Source of the DNA: Crocosphaera sp.
GTDB taxonomy: Bacteria > Cyanobacteriota > Cyanobacteriia > Cyanobacteriales > Microcystaceae
NCBI RefSeq assembly: GCF_030064895.1
Contig: NZ_JASJEB010000029.1
Location: forward strand, 1 to 62,629
Length of the DNA stretch: 62,629 nucleotides
Direction of reading: 5' to 3'
The first letter of the stretch is position 1. The number at the start of each line of letters is the position of its first letter. The position numbers and the translations under genes were made by a program. Positions 34,564 through 43,664 of this stretch are shown one piece after another. A model generated the notes under the pieces. It was not told the origin of the DNA, ran no database searches, and was given only the letters and a program-made list of their open reading frames with translations.

Positions 34564-37215
34564 TTACAAGTCTTTGCGCGAGAGAAGAATCACCGCACGA
34601 GAGAAGAATACCGGACCACGCGGCGGATTTGCTGGTAGGTGTCGTGGTGCTGGTAGGTGTCCCACTGGTGTAGTGTCTTGTAATTCCCAAGTGAGGTTTG
34701 AGTAACCAGTGTCTCCGACTTTTCTCCAACCGACGCGATCGCAAAACTCCTCCCAGATTTTTTTATTATACTGTCTTGTTCCACCAAGTTCATCCATATA
34801 GATTTTTTTCTGGACGCTGAAGCCAAATTTTCCCTTGCTGTAGTGTACCCACAGTTGATCAATGGTACGTAAGTCGTCACAGGGGAAGTTATTGATATCA
34901 GACTCCCTTAAGTATCCTTCAGACTCTCGGTTGGAAACTTGAAGCATAACGTTAGCAGTTTCTTGGTCAGCTTCTGCCCATTTTCCTGCTGCTAGATAAG
35001 CAGCAAGTTGACGATACTTAACATCAGGAATTAGCAATCGAACTAAGCGAATACCATTTTCAGAAAATTCCGAATCATCTGATATAGAAGAATGTTTTAA
35101 TTCTTCTTTTGATATCAATCTATAACAGGTTTCGAGGGTAGATTTTGTGCTATCCGACCGCTTTCGGATAAAATAATGAGCTTTTCTTGTGAGCCAATCA
35201 CAGAATTGATCTCTGGACTCCCAGTCATTTAAACTAACGTTTTTCTTACTATCTCCTGATTCAAATCTGGTCTCAAATTTTATTTTGTTTACTTCATCAT
35301 CTAGAAAAACTTGATACTCAGCATTGGTAATATAACTCTGAGCAATAACTAAATTCTCATCAATTTGTAAAAAGTTGGAATCGCTTAGGTTTCTAGCCAA
35401 GATGGCTTCTGAGGCTACTTTAAAAAGTTCGGGGTCAAGAGATTCTAAAGACTCATCTAGTCTGGTCTTGAGTTGTTGACGGATTTTAGCCTCAACTCTT
35501 AATGCTTCCTCATCACAGTCTAATGCTAGTTTGAGTGCCTTAACAGAGGTGGGATTATCTAAAGCAAATTGAATTAAATTTGTTGCATCACTTTGAGCCG
35601 CATAGAGACGAATCATTTCAGCACACCAAGGATTTTCAAACTTTTCAAGCAAAAGAGATTCTCCCTGTGATTCTTTGACTTCGGCTGCCGCTAGATACTC
35701 TTGAAAACTGAGATGAGCAAATTCATAATATCCTAATTCTTTCTCCACTAGCAGGCCATTAACTTCCTTAATTTGCTTCAAGAAATCCTCTGGAATTACG
35801 GTTTCATTAACACCTGATAGTTTTTCCTTGATTATTTCTGTTCCTTGAGTCAGTGTAAATTTGCGAGTTTCTCTCTGCATTAATTCTAGTGCTAACACCT
35901 GCAACACTGATTTGTTTTGTTCTCCTGTCAATGGAGTCTCAATTTTTTTTGCACTTTGTCTTGCACCTAGTAAGACATCACAGATTTTTTTATAGAGTTC
36001 TACTCTACGTCCAGGCAAAGCATCACCACAATAATGAACTGTAGCAATCATTGTCACCAAGAGAGGATTACTGGCCATCTGACAGATCGATGGATTTTTA
36101 ATGATTCGATCAATTAAATTATCTGCATTATCCTTAGCAACAGCTTCAACTGCGGGATCTAAACGACCTTGCCTCATGCGACACTCTGTTTGTAAATACC
36201 AACGATGAATAAACTGTTTAATCTGTTGTATGTTAAAAGACTTAACTTCTAATACAATCCCTATTGCTTCAAATAAATTACTGTCATAGCCATGAGGACG
36301 AGAAGTAAGCAGAAAAAGACACTGGCTGTATTGCTGTATTTGCTCATTAACCCACTTACTAACTTTCTCTCTGTCGGCAGCATTGGCAACTTCATCAAGT
36401 CCATCTAACATAACCAAACATTTACCTTTTTTTAGCCGTTGGGAGAACCAATGAGGGGGTGGTGTAAGTTTCTTGAATGCTGGCTGATTTTTAACTTGTG
36501 CATTAATCAGTTCCGGCAATGTAGGAGGGGAATTGCCGGTAATTTCTTTGTGCTGATTCCGTAAATAGAGAAGAATGGGAACTAAGTCAGGAGCTTTATA
36601 CTTTCGATGGGCTTTTTTTGCATAGGTTAGGGTTACTTTCTGCAACAATGTGGTTTTACCATACCCTGGTGGTGCCAGAATAGCAATGTGTTGATATGCA
36701 CGAATTTGAGAACTATTAGCTAAATAAGTCCAAATTTCTTGCTCCGAAGAGTCTTTCGTTTTTGGAATTAAGCTGTTATTAGCAACATTCCTGGGAATTT
36801 CTACTGCTAATTTTAGGGGAACAAAAACATCCTCTAAATCTAGCACAGGTAACCCAATCTTAAAGCCTTCGGTTTTAAAGTCGCGGTAGTAATCAAATAA
36901 ACTTTTCTTATACTGCTGTTCAAATCTAGACAACTTCCAGCGTACAGTTTTAGGGAAACGCTCAAATATAATATTAGCTAAAGCCTGAGCATACGTTTTT
37001 CCTCGCTGATTGACTTCCTTCTTAAATTCCTCCATAAAACCTCCGCTAAATGCCGTCCAGATGGCCAAGACGGCAGTTCCGGTGGACGAGAGAATGGTTT
37101 GAGATGTTATTCCTTGGTCTTGAAGCCAACAATAAGCTGTAAATCCTATCATCCCACCAGTAGGAGACCATTTCACTAAATCTTGTACCCACTTCCACTT
37201 TGGTTGTTCCTCCAT
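34564..37215 (-). CDS. NACHT NTPase fused to FGE-like and GUN4 domains
   Basis: An 883-residue protein. The N-terminus has two weak hydrophobic segments (residues 20-35 and 45-60). A helical linker leads to a NACHT NTPase: Walker A APPGYGKTTLL (181-191) and Walker B CLVMLDGLDEV near 265-275, followed by FLLTSRPHGYDS. Helical repeats follow (LGYYEFAHLSFQEYLAAAEV). Residues about 620-725 resemble a degenerate formylglycine-generating-enzyme fold (SYITNAEYQVFL, WESRDQFCDWL, CYRLISKEE). Residues 726-855 are a GUN4 domain (YLAAGKWAEADQETANVML, PCDDLRTIDQLWVHYSKGKFGFS). GUN4 normally binds chlorophyll precursors. The last 25 residues come from small direct repeats. NLR-like signalling is inferred. 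Confidence 0.85.
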   Translation of the reverse strand: MEEQPKWKWVQDLVKWSPTGGMIGFTAYCWLQDQGITSQTILSSTGTAVLAIWTAFSGGFMEEFKKEVNQRGKTYAQALANIIFERFPKTVRWKLSRFEQQYKKSLFDYYRDFKTEGFKIGLPVLDLEDVFVPLKLAVEIPRNVANNSLIPKTKDSSEQEIWTYLANSSQIRAYQHIAILAPPGYGKTTLLQKVTLTYAKKAHRKYKAPDLVPILLYLRNQHKEITGNSPPTLPELINAQVKNQPAFKKLTPPPHWFSQRLKKGKCLVMLDGLDEVANAADREKVSKWVNEQIQQYSQCLFLLTSRPHGYDSNLFEAIGIVLEVKSFNIQQIKQFIHRWYLQTECRMRQGRLDPAVEAVAKDNADNLIDRIIKNPSICQMASNPLLVTMIATVHYCGDALPGRRVELYKKICDVLLGARQSAKKIETPLTGEQNKSVLQVLALELMQRETRKFTLTQGTEIIKEKLSGVNETVIPEDFLKQIKEVNGLLVEKELGYYEFAHLSFQEYLAAAEVKESQGESLLLEKFENPWCAEMIRLYAAQSDATNLIQFALDNPTSVKALKLALDCDEEALRVEAKIRQQLKTRLDESLESLDPELFKVASEAILARNLSDSNFLQIDENLVIAQSYITNAEYQVFLDDEVNKIKFETRFESGDSKKNVSLNDWESRDQFCDWLTRKAHYFIRKRSDSTKSTLETCYRLISKEELKHSSISDDSEFSENGIRLVRLLIPDVKYRQLAAYLAAGKWAEADQETANVMLQVSNRESEGYLRESDINNFPCDDLRTIDQLWVHYSKGKFGFSVQKKIYMDELGGTRQYNKKIWEEFCDRVGWRKVGDTGYSNLTWELQDTTPVGHLPAPRHLPANPPRGPVFFSRAVILLSRKDL

Positions 37216-37345
37216 TGGAATCTAATCCTTTAATTACCCTACTCTTTCAAGAATACTAAAAATAGTAACTGTCAGTTTATTATCTTAAAAGAAGTTAAAT
37301 TATTTAATTTAGCTTCTTCGGCAAGAAGCTAACATCGAAATTATA

Positions 37346-38158
37346 CTAAATCAAACTTTTGCGAATCACTGTTGATATTTGTTCTACTAATAAAACCACC
37401 ACAAAAATAACAATAATGGTCATTAATGCTTCGTCGTAACGTAATAATTGCATGGAAGTAGCCAATTCTACCCCAATACCTCCTGCACCCACTAAACCCA
37501 AAACCACCGCAGAACGCACGGATGCTTCTAAAGAATACAAAGTAGAAGCCACAAAAGAAGGCATAGTTACAGGAAGAATAGCCCCAACAATAATACCCCA
37601 TTGAGATGCACCTAAAGCTCGTAACGCTTCTACTGGTTTAGGATCAATTTCTTCGATTCGTTCAGCAAAAAACTTACCACAAAAACCCATGACATCAACC
37701 ATAATGGCTAAAATTCCGGCACCTGCACCCAATCCAACTACAACAATAAATAATAAACCCCAAACGAGATCAGGAATAACTCGTAACAGGGTAATAAAAC
37801 CGCGACTTAAGCTATAGATAAACCGATTAGGACTGGTATTTTTAGCAGCAAGAAAAGATAAAGGTAAACTGAATATAGCTCCGAAAACTGTTCCTACTAA
37901 AGCCATTTCAAAGGTTTCAATGGTGGCTTTAATAATATTAATTAATCGATCTGGTTTAGGAGGAAATGCCTCTGCTAGAAATGTTCCCAAGCGAAAAAAA
38001 CCTTTATAAATTCTCTCAGGTGTTAGATCACTAATATATAAACCATGTAGGAAAAAAGCTAACAAAATACCTATCCCTAACCAAACGGTAAAAGAGGGTT
38101 TACGAAAACGGGGAGGAGGTGAATTTTTTGACTGATTTTGAGAAGTATTTAATTTCAT
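37346..38158 (-). CDS. phnE: Phosphonate-type ABC transporter permease (PhnE), second set
   Basis: A 270-residue permease with about six membrane helices. The coupling-loop region EALRALGASQWGIIVGAILPVTMPSFVAS and the C-terminal motif SAVVLGLVGAGGIGVEL are shared with the PhnE proteins at 41218 and 42010. It is the last gene of a separate phnD-phnC-phnE set. It would import phosphonate, phosphite or a similar anion with PhnC and PhnD; the substrate cannot be decided from sequence. The gap to phnC is made of heptamer repeats. Confidence 0.9.
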   Translation of the reverse strand: MKLNTSQNQSKNSPPPRFRKPSFTVWLGIGILLAFFLHGLYISDLTPERIYKGFFRLGTFLAEAFPPKPDRLINIIKATIETFEMALVGTVFGAIFSLPLSFLAAKNTSPNRFIYSLSRGFITLLRVIPDLVWGLLFIVVVGLGAGAGILAIMVDVMGFCGKFFAERIEEIDPKPVEALRALGASQWGIIVGAILPVTMPSFVASTLYSLEASVRSAVVLGLVGAGGIGVELATSMQLLRYDEALMTIIVIFVVVLLVEQISTVIRKSLI

Positions 38159-38170
38159 TTTATTACTGTT

Positions 38171-38207
38171 TTAACTCCGAACTCCGAACCCCTAACCCCG
38201 AACTCAG
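38171..38207. repeat. Heptamer array between phnC and phnE
   Basis: Five degenerate ACTCCGA/ACCCCTA heptamers fill almost the whole 50-bp gap, starting two bases past the phnC stop codon. Confidence 0.85.
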
Positions 38208-38208
38208 A

Positions 38209-38967
38209 TTATGGTAAGTTACGATCGCCTTTATAGAGAAGGGTTAAATCTTGATCCTCAAGGGATTTAACGGTGGTATCCATCTGAATTTTGCCATTCT
38301 GTAAACCAATAATACGATTGCCGTATTCTTTGGCTAATTCCAATTGATGCAGGGTACAAATAACGGTTAGTCCTTGTTCTCGGATAATAGACCATAATAA
38401 ATCCATCACCTCTCTACCAGCTTGCGGATCAAGACTGGCAACAGGTTCATCCACTAAGATCAATTTGGGGTGTTGCATCAAAGTTCGGGCGATCGCCACT
38501 CTTTGCTGTTGTCCACCGGATAGGGTATCGGCTCTTTGTTGGGCGATATGGCTTAAATTAACCCGATCTAAACATTCCATAGCGCGTTTTCTCTCTGTTT
38601 CTGGAGCAGTGGCCGGAAACCAATAACGAGGGCTAGTGCTACGTCCTAACGCACCCTGTAAAACGTTATGGAAAGCCGATAAACTGCCCACTAAATGGAA
38701 TTTTTGGAACACCATACCAACTTGCGATCGCATTTGCCGTAATTGTTGAGCATTAAGCTTAGATAATTGCCAATTGCCGATGGAAATATCCCCAGAAGTA
38801 GCAGTTTCTAAGCCCAAGATACAACGTAATAAGGTGGATTTTCCCGAACCATTTGCCCCTAACAAGACAATTCCTTCTCCTGGTTGTGCCGAGAAACTAA
38901 CCTGATCTAAGGCAACTGTTCCGTTAGGATAAACTTTGGTAAGGTCGCTAATTTTCAGCGATAACAT
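38209..38967 (-). CDS. phnC: Phosphonate-type ABC transporter ATPase (PhnC), second set
   Basis: About 252 residues from ATG 38967 (MLSLKISDLTKVYPNG); the ORF extends to 38991, but that stretch is repeat-element DNA. Walker A is GANGSGKST, the signature LSGGQQQRVAIARTL and Walker B LILVDEPVASLDP. The D-loop and His switch (CTLHQLEL) match PhnC. It partners the PhnD and PhnE of this second set. Confidence 0.92.
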   Translation of the reverse strand: MLSLKISDLTKVYPNGTVALDQVSFSAQPGEGIVLLGANGSGKSTLLRCILGLETATSGDISIGNWQLSKLNAQQLRQMRSQVGMVFQKFHLVGSLSAFHNVLQGALGRSTSPRYWFPATAPETERKRAMECLDRVNLSHIAQQRADTLSGGQQQRVAIARTLMQHPKLILVDEPVASLDPQAGREVMDLLWSIIREQGLTVICTLHQLELAKEYGNRIIGLQNGKIQMDTTVKSLEDQDLTLLYKGDRNLP

Positions 38968-38975
38968 TGTTTCAA

Positions 38976-39080
38976 TTAAGTACCTAGACAAAAATAAACG
39001 TTTCCGAACTCCGAACTCCGAACTCCGAACTCCGAACCCTGAACCCCGAACTCCGAACTCCGAACTCCGAACTCCGAACC
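38976..39080. repeat. Element half copy plus long heptamer array before phnC
   Basis: TTAAGTACCTAGACAAAAAT, the end shared with 28777 and 57823, is followed by AAACGTT and about ten ACTCCGA heptamers (39004-39080), the longest such array here. It fills the gap between phnD and phnC; the array starts about five bases from the phnD stop codon. Confidence 0.85.
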
Positions 39081-39084
39081 CATA

Positions 39085-39978
39085 TCAATCCCCAACAAAT
39101 TCAGTAAAATCATCAATACCAATGGCTTGATAGGTTTGACGAATGGGATCATAATCCGAGTCTTTAGCTTCAACTAAAGTTGAACCTTGATATTTTTCGT
39201 TGGCATCAACTGAGACAATAGCCCCAATTAATTGCTCTTGATTTTCCACCATGCCCTTTTTAATTTCTTCTACATATTCGGGCTTTAATTTGTTACTGGC
39301 AATAAACACATCACTGGGTAAGAGATCCCCTTTTTTGACAATGGGATAATCTTCTGATTTGAGGTTTTTGGCTTCCATAAAGCGATCGTAGTCTAATGCT
39401 GCCCCTCCCCAAGCTTCTACATCTTCGTTTTGAAACGCTTGTAAGTCTGCATCCCCTAGCATCTTAATTTCGATATCTTTTTCGGGTTGTAGTCCAGCAT
39501 CAACTAAGATTTTCGTAGGGCCTAGTTGTCCGCTAGTGGAACCGAGATCAGACATGGCGATAGTTTTCCCCTTGAGATCCTCTAAGGAGTTAATCCCACC
39601 GTTTTTATGGACAGCAATAACGGAGCGATAGTTAGGACGGGTAATGGCAATAAAGGGTACAGCCTGGGTTTTAGCTTGCATTACCACATATTCAGCAGGA
39701 CCAGTTAAGACAATATCAACCTGATCGGATTGTAAAGCAACGGCTGCGGCGGTGCGATCAGCGACTGGAAAAAATTTGATTTCTTTACCTAATGTTTCAG
39801 CTAATGCGTCACGAAATGGTTCAAAGTCCCGTTGCAACTCTTCTAAACCTTGTACATCCGTGACGGCAAAACGCAATGTATCTGGTTCTCCATTGGGGTT
39901 GGTAGAAGAATTGGGAGAATTGCTATTACAAGCTACTAGAAATAGTAAAGAATAAACTAAAAAATTACGACGTTTCAT
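39085..39978 (-). CDS. phnD: Phosphonate-type substrate-binding protein (PhnD), second set
   Basis: A 297-residue lipoprotein: signal MKRRNFLVYSLLFLVAC with the lipobox cysteine at residue 17. PhnD-family segments include LRFAVTDVQGLEELQRDFEPFRDALAETLG, VDIVLTGPAEYVVM, GKTIAMSDLGSTSGQLGPTKILVDAG and AWGGAALDYDRF. It is only loosely like the PhnD at 43665, so the two transporters may differ in substrate (phosphonate, phosphite or phosphate esters). It leads the phnD-C-E set. Confidence 0.9.
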   Translation of the reverse strand: MKRRNFLVYSLLFLVACNSNSPNSSTNPNGEPDTLRFAVTDVQGLEELQRDFEPFRDALAETLGKEIKFFPVADRTAAAVALQSDQVDIVLTGPAEYVVMQAKTQAVPFIAITRPNYRSVIAVHKNGGINSLEDLKGKTIAMSDLGSTSGQLGPTKILVDAGLQPEKDIEIKMLGDADLQAFQNEDVEAWGGAALDYDRFMEAKNLKSEDYPIVKKGDLLPSDVFIASNKLKPEYVEEIKKGMVENQEQLIGAIVSVDANEKYQGSTLVEAKDSDYDPIRQTYQAIGIDDFTEFVGD

Positions 39979-40093
39979 TAATTAATAACGTGGGATTTTA
40001 CCTCAACGTGAGTTCGAGAGAACATAAAATCGATGCTTTAAGAGTCACATTGTTAACTCGAAACCCTTATTCTTTAGTTAAAAATGTTCCAAA

Positions 40094-40127
40094 TCCGAAC
40101 TCCGAACTCCGAACCCCGAACTCACGT
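40094..40127. repeat. Heptamer array between phnH and the second phnD
   Basis: Four copies of ATCCGAACTCCGAAC-type heptamers end in GAACTCACGTTACC. About 110 bp away is an inverted match, GTGAGTTCGAGAGAAC (near 40008), so array and flank may form one element. The same layout is at 27790-27906. Confidence 0.75.
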
Positions 40128-40188
40128 TACCTCACAACATTTTATTAGCAAATAATCTTATTCAAGTTAAGAATAAATTATCATCAAG

Positions 40189-40767
40189 TTAAATTTCTTG
40201 TTCTGGACAAGAACAAGAGATTATAGTGGTGCGTGGTAAAGCTAATACTTGCTCAGTGTCTACTAAAATTAAATCCACTCCTAAAGGAAAATTCCGATTC
40301 CATTGATTTCTCAGGGTCAACCAATTAGGATCAAATCCTTGTAAAAAGATGGTGTTACTATTAGCAATTCCTGGACCTGTTAAGTGTAATTTTAAATTAC
40401 CTTTTCCCATAGCTTCTCCTCGTAAAATAAGGGTTGCACCTTTTTCTGGGTTTGATAAATGTCCTAAATTAATCTCTAAGTTTTCTGAAGGAGTATTAAG
40501 AGCATTTTTGACAATATATTGAGCATTTTTAGCACTGTCTAAAGGACTTTGTAATAAAAGGCGATCGCTCTGTGAAACCAAATTATCATCATCATTCCAA
40601 GTAACACTTTGATCTAAAATAGTAGCAAGAATTCCAACTAAAATTGAATCTGTACCTAGATGTTCCTTTAAACTAATAATTTCCCCTGGAAAACTAAAAC
40701 AATGAAGAAGTTTACGAAAAATCTGTTGTTGGGTTTGGGGTTGCCAAATAGAATTAATTTTCAGCAT
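40189..40767 (-). CDS. phnH: C-P lyase core subunit (PhnH)
   Basis: A 192-residue PhnH of normal length. The opening WQPQTQQQIFRKLLHCFSFPGEI and the C-terminal PGIANSNTIFLQGFDPNWLTLRNQWNRNFPLGVDLILVD are diagnostic. It forms the dimeric heart of the PhnGHIJ complex. The start overlaps the phnG end by 14 bases and is preceded by GGAGGAAAATA, a good Shine-Dalgarno, so translation is coupled. Confidence 0.94.
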   Translation of the reverse strand: MLKINSIWQPQTQQQIFRKLLHCFSFPGEIISLKEHLGTDSILVGILATILDQSVTWNDDDNLVSQSDRLLLQSPLDSAKNAQYIVKNALNTPSENLEINLGHLSNPEKGATLILRGEAMGKGNLKLHLTGPGIANSNTIFLQGFDPNWLTLRNQWNRNFPLGVDLILVDTEQVLALPRTTIISCSCPEQEI

Positions 40768-41221
40768 TATTTTCCTCCTGACTGAGTAAAGAAAAGTTGA
40801 CTTTTGTTTTAGCTAACATTACTCCACGAATATTATTTTCTTCTTCTCTTTTTTTCATGCCTAATTCAATATAATTAGCAACTTGTTCCCAACCTTTAAG
40901 TTGATTAGCCATTACCGCATCACAAACCGCTAAAGCAATCGCTAAATCTTCAGAATCTGTCATAACTTGTGCTGCCCCATCATAACTATCCCCTTGTTCA
41001 TTAATGAGACTTAAATGAGCATGAGAAATAGGAATTTCTCCGAGATAATAAGGCTCATGAAAAACCCCATCTTGTAGGGTTAAGAGACTTAAGCCATTTT
41101 TGGGTAAACTTTGATGTTTAATTTGCCAATTTTTAGCAATTTCTTCAGCCAAATTATAGACAGTTTCTAGGGAATGGGCTGTCAAAGCTTTAACCCATAA
41201 AGAACGTTCATAAATCATCAT
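40754..41221 (-). CDS. phnG: C-P lyase core subunit (PhnG)
   Basis: About 155 residues from ATG 41221 (MMIYERSLWVKAL). The start overlaps the phnE stop codon (ATGATGA), so the upstream alternative at 41242 is unlikely. Family segments are YLGEIPISHAHLSLINEQGDSYDGAAQVMTDSEDLAIALAVCDAVM. PhnG caps the PhnGHIJ core. It follows the transporter genes and overlaps phnH, joining uptake and breakdown in one operon. Confidence 0.93.
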   Translation of the reverse strand: MMIYERSLWVKALTAHSLETVYNLAEEIAKNWQIKHQSLPKNGLSLLTLQDGVFHEPYYLGEIPISHAHLSLINEQGDSYDGAAQVMTDSEDLAIALAVCDAVMANQLKGWEQVANYIELGMKKREEENNIRGVMLAKTKVNFSLLSQEENNAEN

Positions 41222-41994
41222 AAAACTTGCTTCCTTAGCCAAGTAGATAAATAGTCAATAGCAATAATTGTCACAAAAATTATTATTATTAAACTAGCAG
41301 ATTTTTCATAGTTAAAAAATCTAAGATTTGTATTCAATTCTACACCGATACCGCCCGCACCCACTAAACCTAATACCGTAGCCATACGAACGTTACGATC
41401 AAAAATATAGAGAGTATAACCAATGGCTTCTTGTAAAATAGACGGCCAAGCTGCATACATAATTAACTGTAAAGTATTTGTCCCAGTGGCACTTACACCC
41501 TCATAAACACCTTTATCAACTCTTTCCATACTTTCAGCCAAAAATTTTCCTAAAAAACCCGTAGTATGAATTCCTAAAGCTAAGAAACCAGGAAGAGGTC
41601 CTAACCCTAATGCTGCCACAAAAACTAGGGCCAAAACTAAATCTGGCATGGCACGAAAAAAGTTAAGAATTTCTCTGACAATTCGATAAATTAAGGGATG
41701 AGGGGAAAGATTTTTAGCGGCTATTGGTGCTAAGAAAAAACTTAAAATTAGAGATAAAACCGTACCCCAAAGAGCAATAGCAACGGTACTCACCATCAAC
41801 CAGACATATTCAAAAAACTCACTAAAATCTGGGCGAGTATAACGACTTAAATATTCTGTAATATTGCCCCCACTACGAAATAATTCTCCAAAGGGTAACT
41901 GTAAATAAACTAAACAAATAATCGTTAAAACTAACACGATTATTAATATCACAAGTTGCCAATTAAATGGTTTTGGGGGTAACTTAGACATCAT
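41218..41994 (-). CDS. phnE: Phosphonate ABC transporter permease (PhnE), first set, second permease
   Basis: A 258-residue permease with about six helices. Motifs FRAMPDLVLALVFVAALGLGPLPG, EGVSATGTNTLQLIMYAAWPS and MATVLGLVGAGGIGVEL are the PhnE pattern. It is the second of two tandem phnE genes, probably forming a heterodimer channel with the product of 42010-42813. It overlaps the start of phnG. Confidence 0.92.
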   Translation of the reverse strand: MMSKLPPKPFNWQLVILIIVLVLTIICLVYLQLPFGELFRSGGNITEYLSRYTRPDFSEFFEYVWLMVSTVAIALWGTVLSLILSFFLAPIAAKNLSPHPLIYRIVREILNFFRAMPDLVLALVFVAALGLGPLPGFLALGIHTTGFLGKFLAESMERVDKGVYEGVSATGTNTLQLIMYAAWPSILQEAIGYTLYIFDRNVRMATVLGLVGAGGIGVELNTNLRFFNYEKSASLIIIIFVTIIAIDYLSTWLRKQVL

Positions 41995-42009
41995 TATGTT
42001 TTCTGTTAA

Positions 42010-42813
42010 TTAAATAATATAAGAACGTAGTTGAGTTGATAAATAATCTAAAATAGTCACCATCAAATAAATTGCCAAAACAATTAAAATTAAACGACTA
42101 TAATTAAATAAACGAATTGAAGAAATCAACTCATAACCAATACCACCGGCACCCACAAAACCGAGTACTGTCGCTGAACGAATAGTGTTATCAAGAATAT
42201 AAAGAGTTGTGCCAATAAAATCCGGCATTGCTTGGGGCAACATAGAAAAAATAACCTTTTGTAACCAATTTGCTCCCGTTGCTTGTACCCCTTCAATCAT
42301 CCCCACATCAACCACTTCAATGCTCTCTGCGAAGAATTTGCCCATAAACCCCGTTGTCACAAAAGTAAGGGCTAAAATACCAGGAAAAGGACCTAAACCC
42401 AAAGCAGAAACAAACAGTAACGCCCAAACAATTTCAGGTAAAGCTCTCATCAAACTAAGTAAGTTTCTCACAATATGAAAAACTATAGGCAAAGGACTAC
42501 TATTTCTGGCCGCTAATATTCCCAGTGGTAAACTAAAACAACAAGAAAATACCGTACTTAAAAAACCCATAGCAATAGTTTCGAGCATTTTATAGCTAAG
42601 AGTTGGGACATAACTCCACTCAGGAATAGTCACTAAGTTGGATACAAAATTGAAGAAATTACCAGTTGATTTAACAATAGTAATGGGGTTAAATTCTACG
42701 AGAGGAGCCGTTGCCAATAAAATTATGATGGCGATGACAACAAATAAAATTATCTCACGAGTGGGTAATCCATTTTTAGTAGGCCAATGTCTAGGCCACA
42801 GGGATATTTTCAT
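42010..42813 (-). CDS. phnE: Phosphonate ABC transporter permease (PhnE), first set, first permease
   Basis: A 267-residue permease with about six helices. Motifs MRALPEIVWALLFVSALGLGPFPG, GVQATGANWLQKVIFSMLPQAMP and SATVLGFVGAGGIGYEL are typical. Its start overlaps the end of phnC by 23 bases, and its stop is 15 bp before the second phnE, so phnC-phnE-phnE are tightly coupled. Confidence 0.92.
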   Translation of the reverse strand: MKISLWPRHWPTKNGLPTREIILFVVIAIIILLATAPLVEFNPITIVKSTGNFFNFVSNLVTIPEWSYVPTLSYKMLETIAMGFLSTVFSCCFSLPLGILAARNSSPLPIVFHIVRNLLSLMRALPEIVWALLFVSALGLGPFPGILALTFVTTGFMGKFFAESIEVVDVGMIEGVQATGANWLQKVIFSMLPQAMPDFIGTTLYILDNTIRSATVLGFVGAGGIGYELISSIRLFNYSRLILIVLAIYLMVTILDYLSTQLRSYII

Positions 42814-43552
42814 GATCTTCTTTATGATAAATTGTCTCTAGAAGACTATTCTGGAGCAGGTTAATGGGTTGATCATCAAATACGACTTTCCCTTGTTTAA
42901 GGCCAATAATGCGATCTGCAAACTGCATAGCCAAATTAACTTGGTGTAAACTCGCTAATACGCTTACTCCATCTTCTTTACAGATTTTGAAAAGCAGTTC
43001 CAATATCTCTATGCTTGTGGCAGGATCTAAACTGGCCACAGGTTCATCGGCAATAATAATCTGGGGTTTTTGTACCAAAACGCGGGCGATAGCTACCCTT
43101 TGTTGTTGTCCTCCAGATAAATCACTAGCCCTCTGCCAAGCTTTATCCGTTAATCCAACCCTTTCCAGGGCCCAGTGAGCCAACTCATAATCTTGTTTGG
43201 GAAAGAGATACAAAAGACTCTCCCACCAATTACGATAATAGGAACGCCCAATTAATACATTAGTCATAACGTTGAGACGATTAACCAAATTAAACTGTTG
43301 GAAAATCATCCCCACCTTGGCTCGAATATGACGCTGATTTTTTGGGGTTAACTTCCGTTGATCAATGAAAATTTCCCCTTGGGAGGGGGTTTCTAAACCA
43401 TTGACCATGCGTAAGAGAGTTGATTTTCCTGCACCCGAAGATCCCAGAATAACAGTAAACTCTCCTGCATTAATGGTTAAATCTGTTTTATGGATTGCCT
43501 GAAAATCGTTATTAAAGGTTTTCGTCACCCCTTTAAATTTGATAGTAGTCAT
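42791..43552 (-). CDS. phnC: Phosphonate ABC transporter ATPase (PhnC), first set
   Basis: A 253-residue ABC ATPase. Walker A is GSSGAGKST (residues 36-44), the signature DLSGGQQQRVAIARVL and Walker B IIIADEPVASLDP. It powers uptake with PhnD (43665) and the two PhnE permeases. The downstream phnE starts within it, and an 86-bp G-rich gap with heptamers separates it from phnD. Confidence 0.94.
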   Translation of the reverse strand: MTTIKFKGVTKTFNNDFQAIHKTDLTINAGEFTVILGSSGAGKSTLLRMVNGLETPSQGEIFIDQRKLTPKNQRHIRAKVGMIFQQFNLVNRLNVMTNVLIGRSYYRNWWESLLYLFPKQDYELAHWALERVGLTDKAWQRASDLSGGQQQRVAIARVLVQKPQIIIADEPVASLDPATSIEILELLFKICKEDGVSVLASLHQVNLAMQFADRIIGLKQGKVVFDDQPINLLQNSLLETIYHKEDHENIPVA

Positions 43553-43624
43553 TTGAATGTATCAATATTCCGTGTTAAGTGAGTGTGGGAGGGGTGGGGA
43601 GTGTGGGAAGACGGGGAAACAGCT

Positions 43625-43662
43625 ATCAACTCCGAACTCCGAACTCCGAACTCCGAACTCAA
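43625..43662. repeat. Heptamer array behind phnD
   Basis: Five ACTCCGA heptamers end three bases before the phnD stop codon (read on the minus strand the array follows the TGA directly). Upstream on the + strand is a G-rich octamer-like patch (43590-43618). Confidence 0.85.
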
Positions 43663-43664
43663 GT

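Noticed and set aside
34550-34880. Minus-strand frames overlapping the C-terminus of the NACHT-GUN4 protein, one ending LAQRLVTCKV
   Set aside because: They are out of frame with the main gene. A late frameshift giving an altered GUN4 tail is possible, but small direct repeats explain the pattern, so no separate gene is called.
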